Assembly: GCA_045605385.1 (NCBI GenBank)
Contig: JAZUPW010000042.1
Coordinates: forward strand, 1-64,000
Length of the DNA stretch: 64,000 nt
Origin: SIG607 sp045605385
GTDB taxonomy: Bacteria > Bacillota > Clostridia > Oscillospirales > Acutalibacteraceae
Direction: 5' to 3'
This document shows positions 24,938 through 33,358 of the stretch, piece by piece (within the stretch, counting starts at the first letter, position 1; each line of letters opens with the position of its first letter). The translations under genes and the position numbers were made by a program. Under the pieces are notes generated by a model, which was given only the letters and a program-made list of their open reading frames with translations, ran no database searches and was not told where the DNA came from.

Positions 24938-25498
24938 ATGTGTTTACGTGAATTTAAAGAGTGTGTTGAAAACTGTCCTGTTATTGCGGCAGTTCAGAAC
25001 AGTATGCTTGACGAGGCTGTAAAATCGCCTGTGCAGATTATTTTTGACTTGAAGATATCCTTGCTTGATATTGATGAAGCTGTAAAAAAAGTGCATAGCG
25101 CAGGTAAAAAACTGTTCATTCACATTGATTTAGCAGACGGCATAGGAAAAGATAAAACAGGTATTGAATATCTTGCCCAAAAAGGTATAGACGGTATTAT
25201 AAGTACAAAGGCACCGTTGATACGTTATGCAAATGAATTAGGCTTAACTACCGTTCAGCGTTTCTTTGCGCTTGACAGCAAGGGTGTTGCAAGTATAAAC
25301 GATATGCTTGAAAACACAAAACCCGATTTAATTGAAATTATGCCGGGTATTGCAAGTAAGGTTATAAAAAAATTTGTTTGCATCGGCATTCCCGTAATAG
25401 CGGGGGGACTTATAGAAACCAAACAAGAATTAGTTGAGGCGCTTAGTAACGGTGCCGAGGCAATTTCAACAGGAAAAAAAGAACTTTGGTATGTGTGA
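24938..25498 (+). CDS. glpP: GlpP-family glycerol-3-phosphate-responsive antiterminator
   Basis: ATG 24938 after AGGTG is chosen; a TTG at 24911 lies inside the leader hairpin. The 186-aa TIM-barrel-like protein carries the family signature (HIDLADGIGKDKTGIEYLA, TVQRFFALDS, IEIMPGI, VIAGGLIE). In Bacillus GlpP binds glycerol-3-phosphate and leader RNA of glp genes, preventing termination. Here the gene has its own leader terminator and is followed by malate/lactate enzymes instead of glpF/glpK, so it may control itself and those genes, perhaps with another ligand. Confidence 0.85.
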   Translation: MCLREFKECVENCPVIAAVQNSMLDEAVKSPVQIIFDLKISLLDIDEAVKKVHSAGKKLFIHIDLADGIGKDKTGIEYLAQKGIDGIISTKAPLIRYANELGLTTVQRFFALDSKGVASINDMLENTKPDLIEIMPGIASKVIKKFVCIGIPVIAGGLIETKQELVEALSNGAEAISTGKKELWYV

Positions 25499-25510
25499 GG
25501 AATGATTATT

Positions 25511-26623
25511 ATGAATAAAACTTGTATTGTTGATTGGGAAACTATAACAAATTTTGTTGTTGATGCTTTTGTGGGTTACGGAATACCTGAAGAAGATGCA
25601 AAAATTTGCGCCGATGTTCTTTTGGAATCAGACAAACGCGGTATAGAGTCCCACGGTGTAAACCGTTTTAAACCTGTTTATCTTGATAGAATTAAAGCGG
25701 GCATTCAAAATGCAGTCACCGAAATTGAAATTGTAAAAGAAACACCAACTACTGCCGTAATAGACGGTCATAACGGAATGGGGCAGGTAATTGGGTATAA
25801 AGCTATGAGTATGGCAATTGCAAAAGCAAAAGAATACGGTATGGGTATGGTAGTTGTTCGCAATTCTTGTCATTACGGTATAGCGGGATATTATTCAACT
25901 ATGGCAACAAAGGCAGGCTGTATCGGTATGACAGGCACCAATGCAAGACCTTCGGTTGCACCTACTCACGGTGTTGAGGGTATGTTTGGTACAAACCCTT
26001 TTACCATAGGCGTACCAACCGATGAAGCTTTTGATTTTAACTTTGATTGCGCTACTTCAATAACGCAAAACGGTAAGGTTGAATATTATGAGAGAATCGG
26101 TGAAAACGTACATCCAGGTACTGTTATTGATACCTTTGGCAATGCCGTAGAGGGCGATGCAGGTATAGCTTTAAAGAAAATTCGCAGTGGTACGGCGGCG
26201 CTTACAACGCTTGGCGGTATCGGTGAAGACTTAGGCGGATATAAAGGTTACGGCTTTGCAATGGCGGTTGAGTTTTTTTCTTCAATACTGCAAGACGGTG
26301 CTTACGGAAAGGCGCTCGACGGTAAAGATGAAAACGGCAATATACGTCCGTATCAGTTGGGACATTGGTTTATTGCTATTGACACCAATCACTTTATGGG
26401 AGAGGATATTGCCCGTAAAAAAGCAGGAGATATCTGCAGAAGTATGCGCGCTTCAAAGAAGGCACCAAACGCTGAAAGAATTTATACCGCAGGCGAAAAG
26501 GAATATGAAATAGGCGTTTCGCGTCAAAGCGGTGTTCCTATAAACGAATCTGTGCAAAAAGAAATTATTCAGATTCGCGATGAATTAGGTCTTACACAAT
26601 ATAAATTTCCTTGGGAGAATTAA
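25511..26623 (+). CDS. Ldh_2-family malate/L-lactate/ureidoglycolate-type dehydrogenase
   Basis: The start is ATG 25511, better spaced from AGG than the ATA-preceded ATG at 25502. The 370-aa protein has the type 2 malate/L-lactate dehydrogenase fold: LLESDKRGIESHGVNR (catalytic His), NSCHYGIAGYYSTMA, the nucleotide-binding FGTNPFTIGVPT and a GGYKGYGFAMAVEF motif. It oxidises a 2-hydroxy acid with NAD(P). It ends 2 bp before the malic enzyme start, so malate or a related hydroxy acid is the likely substrate, though sulfolactate and ureidoglycolate members look alike. Confidence 0.85.
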   Translation: MNKTCIVDWETITNFVVDAFVGYGIPEEDAKICADVLLESDKRGIESHGVNRFKPVYLDRIKAGIQNAVTEIEIVKETPTTAVIDGHNGMGQVIGYKAMSMAIAKAKEYGMGMVVVRNSCHYGIAGYYSTMATKAGCIGMTGTNARPSVAPTHGVEGMFGTNPFTIGVPTDEAFDFNFDCATSITQNGKVEYYERIGENVHPGTVIDTFGNAVEGDAGIALKKIRSGTAALTTLGGIGEDLGGYKGYGFAMAVEFFSSILQDGAYGKALDGKDENGNIRPYQLGHWFIAIDTNHFMGEDIARKKAGDICRSMRASKKAPNAERIYTAGEKEYEIGVSRQSGVPINESVQKEIIQIRDELGLTQYKFPWEN

Positions 26624-26625
26624 CA

Positions 26626-27798
26626 ATGAATATCAGAGAAGAATCACTAAAACAGCATTATGAATGGGGCGGAAAAATCGAGGTTGTATCCCGTGTATCA
26701 ATAGAGTCAAAAGAAGATTTGTCACTTGCATATACTCCCGGTGTTGCCGAGCCTTGTCTTGAAATACAAAAAGATGTAACTAAATCTTACGATTTAACAC
26801 GACGCTCTAATTTAGTGGCTGTTGTAACCGACGGTACTGCAGTATTGGGACTTGGTGATATTGGCCCCGAAGCAGGTATGCCCGTAATGGAAGCCAAATG
26901 CGCTTTGTTTAAAGAATTTGCTGATGTTGATGCTTTTCCTCTTTGTATTAAGTCTAAGGACGTAGATGAAATTGTACGTACCGTATATTTACTTTCTGGT
27001 AGCTTTGGCGGAATTAATCTTGAAGATATTTCGGCACCACGTTGCTTTGAAATTGAAGAAAAGCTCAAAGAAATATGCGATATTCCAATATTTCACGACG
27101 ACCAACACGGTACGGCTATCGTAGTTGCCGCAGCACTTATAAATGCATTAAAACTTGTTAAAAAGCAAATTGAAGAAGTAAAGGTTGTAATTAACGGTGC
27201 CGGTTCAGCAGGTATTGCTATCGGTAAACATCTTATGAACATCGGTGTTAAGAATCTTACTTTCTGCGATAGGTTTGGAATTATATGCAAAGGTGAGCCT
27301 AACAATAATGCTGCGCAGGAAGAAATAGCAAAGGTTACTAATCTTGAAAATAAAAAGGGAACACTTGCCGATGCTCTTGTCGGAGCCGATGTGTTTATAG
27401 GTGTATCGGCGCCTGACCTTGTTAACGAAAATATGGTTAAATCTATGGCAAACGACGCGATTTTGTTCCCAATGGCAAATCCAACCCCTGAAATTATGCC
27501 TGACGTTGCCAAAAAAGCAGGAGCGAGAATTGTCGGAACGGGACGTTCGGATTTTCCGAATCAGATTAATAACGTTCTGGCTTTTCCGGGTATTTTCCGC
27601 GGTGCGCTTGACTGCAGAGCTAAGTGCATTAACGAAGAAATGAAGGTTGCAACTTCTTATGCGTTGGCTTCGTTAATTCCCGATAACGAGATTACCGAGG
27701 AAAATATAATTGCAACAGCTCTTGATAAACGCGTAGCAAAGGTTGTTGCGCAGGCTGTTATAAAAACAGCTCGAGAAACAGGCGTGGCAAGACTTTAA
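26626..27798 (+). CDS. NAD(P)-dependent malic enzyme
   Basis: The ATG at 26626 follows GGGAG and the Ldh stop by 2 bp; the TTG at 26611 is rejected. The 390-aa short-form malic enzyme shows LAYTPGVAEPC, VTDGTAVLGLGDIGP, an FHDDQHGTAIV metal site, and the Rossmann motif GAGSAGIAIG. It decarboxylates malate to pyruvate with CO2 and reduced cofactor. Co-transcription with a hydroxy-acid dehydrogenase suggests C4-acid use or redox balancing. The gene ends in a good terminator. Confidence 0.9.
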   Translation: MNIREESLKQHYEWGGKIEVVSRVSIESKEDLSLAYTPGVAEPCLEIQKDVTKSYDLTRRSNLVAVVTDGTAVLGLGDIGPEAGMPVMEAKCALFKEFADVDAFPLCIKSKDVDEIVRTVYLLSGSFGGINLEDISAPRCFEIEEKLKEICDIPIFHDDQHGTAIVVAAALINALKLVKKQIEEVKVVINGAGSAGIAIGKHLMNIGVKNLTFCDRFGIICKGEPNNNAAQEEIAKVTNLENKKGTLADALVGADVFIGVSAPDLVNENMVKSMANDAILFPMANPTPEIMPDVAKKAGARIVGTGRSDFPNQINNVLAFPGIFRGALDCRAKCINEEMKVATSYALASLIPDNEITEENIIATALDKRVAKVVAQAVIKTARETGVARL

Positions 27799-27805
27799 AA
27801 ATAAC

Positions 27806-27838
27806 ACAGCTGGCGTATAAAACGTCAGCTGTTTTTTT
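27806..27838 (+). terminator. Terminator of the glpP-ldh-malic enzyme operon
   Basis: ACAGCTGGCGT pairs with ACGTCAGCTGT (one G-T) and is followed by seven T. Confidence 0.9.
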
Positions 27839-27936
27839 GAAAATTTTTATGATTTTGTAAATTATTACTATTATTCTTGAATTTATAAAAAGCATGGTAT
27901 ATAATTAAATAAAAGAAAAGCAAAGGAATTGTTGCT

Positions 27937-29076
27937 ATGATTACTTGGAAAAATTGTTTTAAGGTTGGCGTTTCGGCGTTAATATTGTATTTGTGTATAT
28001 TTTATTTTAAGTCATTCTCAAATATTTTAGGTACGGTTTTAAGTGCGTTGTCACCGTTCTTTATCGGTCTTGTTTTGGCGTATCTTTTGAACATATTAAT
28101 GTGCTTTTACGAACGTCACTATTTTAAAAAGAAAATTAATAAACCTGTTGTTTTTAAAACCCGACGTCCTGTATGTATGGTTGCGGCAATTCTTTCACTT
28201 TGCTCAATTGTTGCTGCCGTTATTTGGTTGGTAATTCCAGAACTTGTATCTTGCGTAAAGTTTATTGTGTCTGAAATTCCTGTAGCAATAAATGCGTTTT
28301 TACAAAAAGATTGGGTTAAAGAAAATCTTTCTCCCGAAGTTCTGGCTTCACTTTCTAAAATAGATTGGCAAAACTATCTTTCTAAAGCGTTTTCTGTTTT
28401 GCAAAGCGGTGTTACCAGTGTGTTTGACGCAGTTATAAGTGCTGTAACTTCAGTTGTATCGGGCATTGTAACGGCATTTTTAAGCATTGTTTTTGCTATT
28501 TATATTCTTGCTTTCAAAGAAAATTTGCAAAAAGGTATAAAGCGTTTAATGAATGCTTTTTTAAAGAAAAATACAGTGAAAAAATCATTGCATGTTTTTG
28601 ACGTATGCAACAAATGTTTCCATAATTATATTGTTGGTCAGTGTACCGAAGCAGTTATACTTGGTATTCTTTGTATTTTAGGAATGACTGTTTTAAGAAT
28701 TCCTTATGCGATTATGATAGGTACCCTTGTTGGCTTTACAGCGCTTATTCCTATTGCAGGTGCTTACATAGGTGCGGCTGTCGGCGCATTTATGATATTA
28801 ACGGTTTCTCCTATTAAAGCATTGATTTTTTTAATATTCCTTGTTGTATTGCAGCAACTTGAAGGTAACCTTATTTATCCAAAGGTTGTTGGCAGTTCAA
28901 TTGGTTTGCCTGCTATATTTGTGTTACTTGCCGTAACCGTTGGCGGCGGTATTGCGGGCGTTGTAGGTATGCTTTTGGGCGTTCCGCTTGTAGCCGCATT
29001 TTATATGCTTTTGAAAGAGCATTTAACTAACAAAGAAAACAATATGGAAGAAAATGAAAATGAAACGGTTTGTTGA
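27937..29076 (+). CDS. AI-2E family membrane transporter (YtvI/PerM type)
   Basis: This 379-aa polytopic protein has two N-terminal helices, a soluble middle region (LQKDWVKENLSPEVLASL) and the conserved C-terminal helical block with GTLVGFTALIPIAGAYIGA and LEGNLIYPKVVG. Family members export autoinducer-2, act as Na+/H+ antiporters, or have sporulation-related roles. Which applies here is not evident. Its last codons overlap the start of the alarmone synthetase gene by 23 bp, so the two are translationally coupled. Confidence 0.85.
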   Translation: MITWKNCFKVGVSALILYLCIFYFKSFSNILGTVLSALSPFFIGLVLAYLLNILMCFYERHYFKKKINKPVVFKTRRPVCMVAAILSLCSIVAAVIWLVIPELVSCVKFIVSEIPVAINAFLQKDWVKENLSPEVLASLSKIDWQNYLSKAFSVLQSGVTSVFDAVISAVTSVVSGIVTAFLSIVFAIYILAFKENLQKGIKRLMNAFLKKNTVKKSLHVFDVCNKCFHNYIVGQCTEAVILGILCILGMTVLRIPYAIMIGTLVGFTALIPIAGAYIGAAVGAFMILTVSPIKALIFLIFLVVLQQLEGNLIYPKVVGSSIGLPAIFVLLAVTVGGGIAGVVGMLLGVPLVAAFYMLLKEHLTNKENNMEENENETVC

Positions 29077-29734
29077 AAATAATAAAAATCAAGTGATAAC
29101 TGAAGATTTAATAGAAAACTTAAGTAACAGAAGTCTTCCTTTTAAAACTCTAATGGCATATTATAACTGTGCTATGATGGAAGTTGAAACAAAGTTTAGG
29201 GTACTGAACGAACAGTTTTCGTTAATGTACGACCGTAATCCGATTGAGAGTATTAAAACAAGACTTAAATCGCCTGAAAGCATAATAAAGAAACTTGCAA
29301 ACCGAGAATTTCCGTTGTCGGTTGATGGCATAGAAGAAAACCTTAACGATGTTGCGGGAATCAGAATTATATGTTCTTTTGTAGACGATATTTATATGCT
29401 TGCCGAGTGTATATTAAATCAAGACGACGTTACACTTGTTGAGCGTAAAGATTATATTAAAACACCGAAACCTAACGGTTACAGAAGTCTTCATTTAATA
29501 ATAGAAATTCCCATATTTCTGCAAGAAGGCAAGAAAAATATGAAGGTTGAAATTCAACTTCGTACTATTGCTATGGATTTTTGGGCGAGTCTTGAACATA
29601 AAATTAGTTATAAAAAGGATGTTCCAGCAGAAATACGCGATGAATTAGCAAAAGAACTGCTTTCATGTGCGAATAAGAGCGCAGAACTTGATATGCGAAT
29701 GGAACAAATTAGAAAACATATAAACGATATTTAA
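29054..29734 (+). CDS. Small (p)ppGpp synthetase (RelQ/YjbM-type)
   Basis: The 226-aa protein is a single RelA/SpoT synthetase domain without HD hydrolase, TGS or ACT domains. Key segments are RLKSPESIIKK for ATP binding, DVAGIRIICSFVDD, YIKTPKPNGYRSLHLI (GTP-binding Tyr) and VEIQLRTIAMDFWASLEHK. It would pyrophosphorylate GTP/GDP using ATP, making stringent-response alarmones independently of ribosome sensing. GGAAG before the ATG and the overlap with the transporter gene suggest coupled translation. Confidence 0.9.
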   Translation: MKMKRFVENNKNQVITEDLIENLSNRSLPFKTLMAYYNCAMMEVETKFRVLNEQFSLMYDRNPIESIKTRLKSPESIIKKLANREFPLSVDGIEENLNDVAGIRIICSFVDDIYMLAECILNQDDVTLVERKDYIKTPKPNGYRSLHLIIEIPIFLQEGKKNMKVEIQLRTIAMDFWASLEHKISYKKDVPAEIRDELAKELLSCANKSAELDMRMEQIRKHINDI

Positions 29735-29763
29735 AGCAAAATCCAATGGGTTTTGCTTTTTTT
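29733..29763 (+). terminator. Terminator after the alarmone synthetase gene
   Basis: AAAGCAAAATCC pairs with GGGTTTTGCTTT and runs into a T tract. Confidence 0.85.
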
Positions 29764-29850
29764 ATTTTTAACTGCATTAAAATGCGACAATATTTTTCTT
29801 TTCTTGGTTGTATAATAAATACATAAAAACAAAAAGCGGTGGTCACGTTG

Positions 29851-30648
29851 GTGATATATGTTGACATTCTTATTTTTTTAAATGCCGTAATAGATTATTT
29901 TTTGATTTTGTTGGCATCGAAGATATCTTCAGTAATAATCAGCGAAAAAAGGTTAATTCTTTCTTGCGTTTTTGCTTCACTTACTTCTCTTTACATATTT
30001 GTGCCCGCATTACCGAAATTATTAGATTTAATAATAAGAATTGCAATTTGTTTTTTTATAACGTTTGTTGCATTCGGGTTTAAAAGCACGGTTTCTTTTA
30101 TTAAAGCATTTACTTCATTTATTGCGGTTACCTTTGTTTATAACGGCTTTGCTGTTGTGTTCTGGAATATATTCAAACCGTATTCAATGGTAATAAAAAA
30201 CAGTGTGGTTTACTTTGATATTTCTGCAGTTGAAATGATAATATTTTCCTGCATTGGATATTTACTTATAAGGTTGGGCAGATTTTTAATTTGCCGTTTT
30301 TCACCGCACTGCAAAAGGGTGGATTTAGATATTTATAATAACAACTCTGCCGTTAATATTAAGGCAATTGTTGATAGCGGAAATTCGCTTAAAGATATCT
30401 ATGGCGGAAGAAAAGTAGTAATAACCGACAAAAAAACAGCAGGGAAGATATTCGGTGATTTAAATAGTAAACCGCCTTTGTTATTACCCTTTGAAAGCAT
30501 TGGCGGAAGCAGTATGGTAAATGCGTATTACTGCGAAGCTGTTGGTGTAAATGGCAGAAGAATTAACAAGGTCTTAATAGCAGTAAGTGAAAATGTTTTT
30601 GAAGGCGATTACAAAGCCATTGTGAGTAACGATATTTTGGAGGAGTAA
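29851..30648 (+). CDS. spoIIGA: Sigma-E processing peptidase SpoIIGA
   Basis: The N-terminal half holds about five membrane helices (VIYVDILIFLNAVIDYF onward) and the C-terminal half is an aspartic-protease domain with the DSGNSL active-site motif near residue 175. SpoIIGA sits in the septal membrane and cleaves pro-sigma-E in the mother cell. GTG 29851 is preferred to GTG 29839 because GGTGGTCA is well spaced before it and the family begins MxIYxD. It is followed 2 bp later by sigE, the standard pairing. Confidence 0.9.
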   Translation: MIYVDILIFLNAVIDYFLILLASKISSVIISEKRLILSCVFASLTSLYIFVPALPKLLDLIIRIAICFFITFVAFGFKSTVSFIKAFTSFIAVTFVYNGFAVVFWNIFKPYSMVIKNSVVYFDISAVEMIIFSCIGYLLIRLGRFLICRFSPHCKRVDLDIYNNNSAVNIKAIVDSGNSLKDIYGGRKVVITDKKTAGKIFGDLNSKPPLLLPFESIGGSSMVNAYYCEAVGVNGRRINKVLIAVSENVFEGDYKAIVSNDILEE

Positions 30649-30650
30649 GT

Positions 30651-31361
30651 ATGAAATTTTTTGAAACACTTAAAAAATTGTATATAAAAATAGTCACTGC
30701 CTTTTCTCAAAAGGTTTTTTACATAAACGGTCCCGAAACGCTTCCGCCTCCGCTTAGTGCCGAAGAAGAAAAGGAATTACTTTTAAGGTTTGAAACTGAT
30801 AACGAATACGTTCGTGAAAAACTTATAGTACACAATTTAAGACTTGTAGTTTACATTGCAAAAAAGTTTGAATCACCGGGAGCTTCAAACGAAGACCTTG
30901 TTTCAATTGGAACAATAGGTCTTATTAAAGCTGTTAACACCTTCAGACCCGATAAAAATATAAAACTTGCAACCTATGCTTCAAGGTGCATTGAAAATGA
31001 AATACTTATGTATTTAAGAAAAAGCTCTTCATTAAAAAACGAAATATCGTTTGATGAGCCGCTTAACGTAGATTGGGACGGAAACGAACTTTTACTTTCT
31101 GACATTTTGGGAAGCGACGGCGAAGAAGTGGGCAGGGAAATTGAAAAAGAAGATGAAAGAAATATACTCAATTTACTTATTTCTCAGTTATCGCACCGAG
31201 AAAGAGAAATTATGGAAATGCGTTTCGGTATATCCTCAAAAAGAGAATATACACAAAAACAGGTTGCCGATATGTTGGGGATTTCTCAATCATACATATC
31301 AAGGCTTGAAAAAAGAATTATAAATAAGTTAAAAAAACAAATTGAGAAGGTAACAATGTAA
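30651..31361 (+). CDS. sigE: RNA polymerase sporulation sigma factor sigma-E
   Basis: The 236-aa sigma-70 family protein begins with a hydrophobic, basic pro-sequence (about 28 residues before PPPLSAEEEK) which SpoIIGA removes. Region 2 is clear (HNLRLVVYIAKKFE, GTIGLIKAVNTF, YASRCIENEILM), region 3 is short, and region 4 contains the -35-binding helix-turn-helix (TQKQVADMLGISQSYISRLEKR). It directs mother-cell gene expression. The usual downstream sigG gene is absent here; a terminator follows directly. Confidence 0.95.
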   Translation: MKFFETLKKLYIKIVTAFSQKVFYINGPETLPPPLSAEEEKELLLRFETDNEYVREKLIVHNLRLVVYIAKKFESPGASNEDLVSIGTIGLIKAVNTFRPDKNIKLATYASRCIENEILMYLRKSSSLKNEISFDEPLNVDWDGNELLLSDILGSDGEEVGREIEKEDERNILNLLISQLSHREREIMEMRFGISSKREYTQKQVADMLGISQSYISRLEKRIINKLKKQIEKVTM

Positions 31362-31364
31362 AAT

Positions 31365-31402
31365 AAAAAAGTTTATCTGCGAAAAAACAGATAAACTTTT
31401 TT
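31365..31402. terminator. Bidirectional terminator between sigE and the oligopeptide-binding gene
   Basis: A perfect 15-bp inverted repeat (AAAAAAGTTTATCTG) with an 8-nt loop has A and T runs that serve both strands. Confidence 0.9.
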
Positions 31403-31404
31403 GT

Positions 31405-32898
31405 TTATTTTTTAGTTACAAATGTAAAATCTATTGTTCCGTTTCCTAAATCGTGAGAGAAGTTAACAAGATCTTTAGAATATGCTATTACCGAGTTTTG
31501 AACGGCAAGCGGAACAACGTAGTATTCACTTAATATATTAGACTGAATAATTGAAAGCGATTTAATTTCGGCATCGCTGAAAGCGTAACCAAGTTGTTCA
31601 ATAAATGCTGTCGGGTCTTTATCGTTTATATATATAGGGTAAACGGCAATATAGTTTGAATCGGAATAAGTTTTGCTTATAACTTCTTCAAGGTTTTCGC
31701 TGGGCTGTATATTTATATATGCTCCCAAATGGTTTTGCCAATGTCCTATAATATCGTTAATGGGTTTGGAAATTGAAGGGTCTTTATAGTAAATTAAAGT
31801 TGTAGAGGGAAGTTTTTTGTTCGGTAAAGATGATAAAGCGCTTTTGTATAGTGCTTTAGCCAAATCAATATCGTATTCAAGAGTTCCCGAATCTTCAAGT
31901 TCTTGCGTTGCAATAGAAGAAGGGAAAAGGTTATAAGTTACGTTAAAACCAATGCCTAAGTTACCGGCGTATAAGTTTCTGTCTATACCTGTAACAAAAG
32001 CCTTTCTTAAATCGTAATCAAAACTTTTGGTAAACTTCATAACCCATATAATGTTGTCGGTTTGTGCGCATATGAGATCGTTGCTTGTGGCTTGGTTCAT
32101 TTGTTCGGGGGTAATATAAGCAATATCAACGCTTGATTTCGAAAGTAGGTCTATGTGTTCTTTATCGGGGTTAAGCGAAACAAAAATTGCAGAGTTTTTA
32201 GGCAAAAATTTTCCGTAGTATTTTTCGTTTCGGTGAAGACGGGCGGCGAAATCGTTAAGACTCCATTTTGTTAATCTGTATGAACCGTTGGTAAGAATTG
32301 TATCTTTTGAAAGACCGTATTCACCGTCACATTCTTCAAAAAATTCTTTGTTACAAGGCATACAAACGCTTGTTGTAAGTTTATATAAAAAGTTGCTGTC
32401 GTCAGAAGCCATTGTTATAACAAAGGTTGTGGAATCTTTTGCTTTAACGCCTAAATATTCGGGCTCAACAGTTCCGTTTAATATAAGTTCTGCATTCAAA
32501 ACTGAAGAAAGTTTCGCGCTGTAGGGTGATTTTGTGGCGGGGTCAACGGCGCGCTTGAAGGCAAATTCAAAATCGTAAGCCGTAAGTTCACTGCCATCGT
32601 TCCATTTTGCGCTTTCAGATATATTAAACGTGTAAACAAGATTTTTATATGTGTAACTGTCTATAACACCGTTAACAATTTCACCGCTTTCGTCAACGCG
32701 CATAAGACCTTCAAAAAGGTTTCTTACAAGCATTAATTCAGTTTCGGTTGAAGCCAACTGTGGGTCAATAGTTTTGGGCGCTTCGTTTACCTCGTAATAT
32801 ATAACGGCGTTACTGTTATACTTAGAACAACCGCAAACAGCATTGATAACCAATATAACACACAGCAAAAGGGCAGTGAGTTTAAAAGATTTTTTCAT
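31405..32898 (-). CDS. Oligopeptide ABC transporter substrate-binding lipoprotein (SBP_bac_5)
   Basis: The start is ATG 32898, following GGGGGAAG; the longer frame lacks a ribosome site. The 497-aa precursor has a lipoprotein signal (KKSFKLTALLLCVILVI) ending at a cysteine in VCGCSK, then the OppA-type domain (NEAPKTIDPQLASTETE, LVRNLFEGLM, YTFNISESAKWNDGSELTAYDF). It would be anchored outside the cell and bind peptides. No permease or ATPase genes are adjacent, so it either serves a distant Opp system or is a solitary receptor. Confidence 0.9.
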   Translation of the reverse strand: MKKSFKLTALLLCVILVINAVCGCSKYNSNAVIYYEVNEAPKTIDPQLASTETELMLVRNLFEGLMRVDESGEIVNGVIDSYTYKNLVYTFNISESAKWNDGSELTAYDFEFAFKRAVDPATKSPYSAKLSSVLNAELILNGTVEPEYLGVKAKDSTTFVITMASDDSNFLYKLTTSVCMPCNKEFFEECDGEYGLSKDTILTNGSYRLTKWSLNDFAARLHRNEKYYGKFLPKNSAIFVSLNPDKEHIDLLSKSSVDIAYITPEQMNQATSNDLICAQTDNIIWVMKFTKSFDYDLRKAFVTGIDRNLYAGNLGIGFNVTYNLFPSSIATQELEDSGTLEYDIDLAKALYKSALSSLPNKKLPSTTLIYYKDPSISKPINDIIGHWQNHLGAYINIQPSENLEEVISKTYSDSNYIAVYPIYINDKDPTAFIEQLGYAFSDAEIKSLSIIQSNILSEYYVVPLAVQNSVIAYSKDLVNFSHDLGNGTIDFTFVTKK

Positions 32899-32986
32899 TA
32901 ATTCTTCCCCCTGAATATACAATCATTTATATTATACATAAATTAAAGAAATATTTCAACCATAAAAATGATGTCAAGAAAAATAC

Positions 32987-33015
32987 TTGACAGACGCTGC
33001 TTTGTGTGATATACT
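32987..33015 (+). promoter_or_regulatory. Promoter of the ylxM-ffh operon
   Basis: TTGACA at 32987-32992, a 17-bp spacer and TATACT at 33010-33015 lie about 45 bp before the ylxM GTG. Confidence 0.8.
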
Positions 33016-33058
33016 CTTGCTGTAAAGAAAAAAACTTGACAGCGAAAGGGGTATAACG

Positions 33059-33346
33059 GTGAAAGATTTATCGGTATCGTTGCTTCTTGATGTGTACGGT
33101 GTTTTACTTAACGAAAAGCAATACCGTATTGCTGTTGATTATTATAATGAAGATTTATCCCTTTCGGAGATTTCCGAAAACGAGAATATGACACGGCAGG
33201 CTGCACACGATACTTTAAAACGTACCGTTCAACTTCTTCACGGCTATGAAGAAAAACTTGGGTATCTTAAAACTGTTAACAGTTTAAAAAAAGCTGCCGA
33301 AAAAGAAGATATTAAATCTATTTATAACATTATAGAAAACTTGTAA
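33059..33346 (+). CDS. ylxM: YlxM/UPF0122 family protein
   Basis: The 95-aa protein starts with GTG after AAAGGGG. It has a sigma-region-4-like helix-turn-helix (DLSLSEISENENMTRQAAHDTLKRT) and a helical tail. YlxM is encoded next to ffh in most Firmicutes and is thought to modulate the signal recognition particle. It lies 12 bp from ffh here. Confidence 0.9.
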   Translation: MKDLSVSLLLDVYGVLLNEKQYRIAVDYYNEDLSLSEISENENMTRQAAHDTLKRTVQLLHGYEEKLGYLKTVNSLKKAAEKEDIKSIYNIIENL

Positions 33347-33358
33347 AGGAGCATATAT

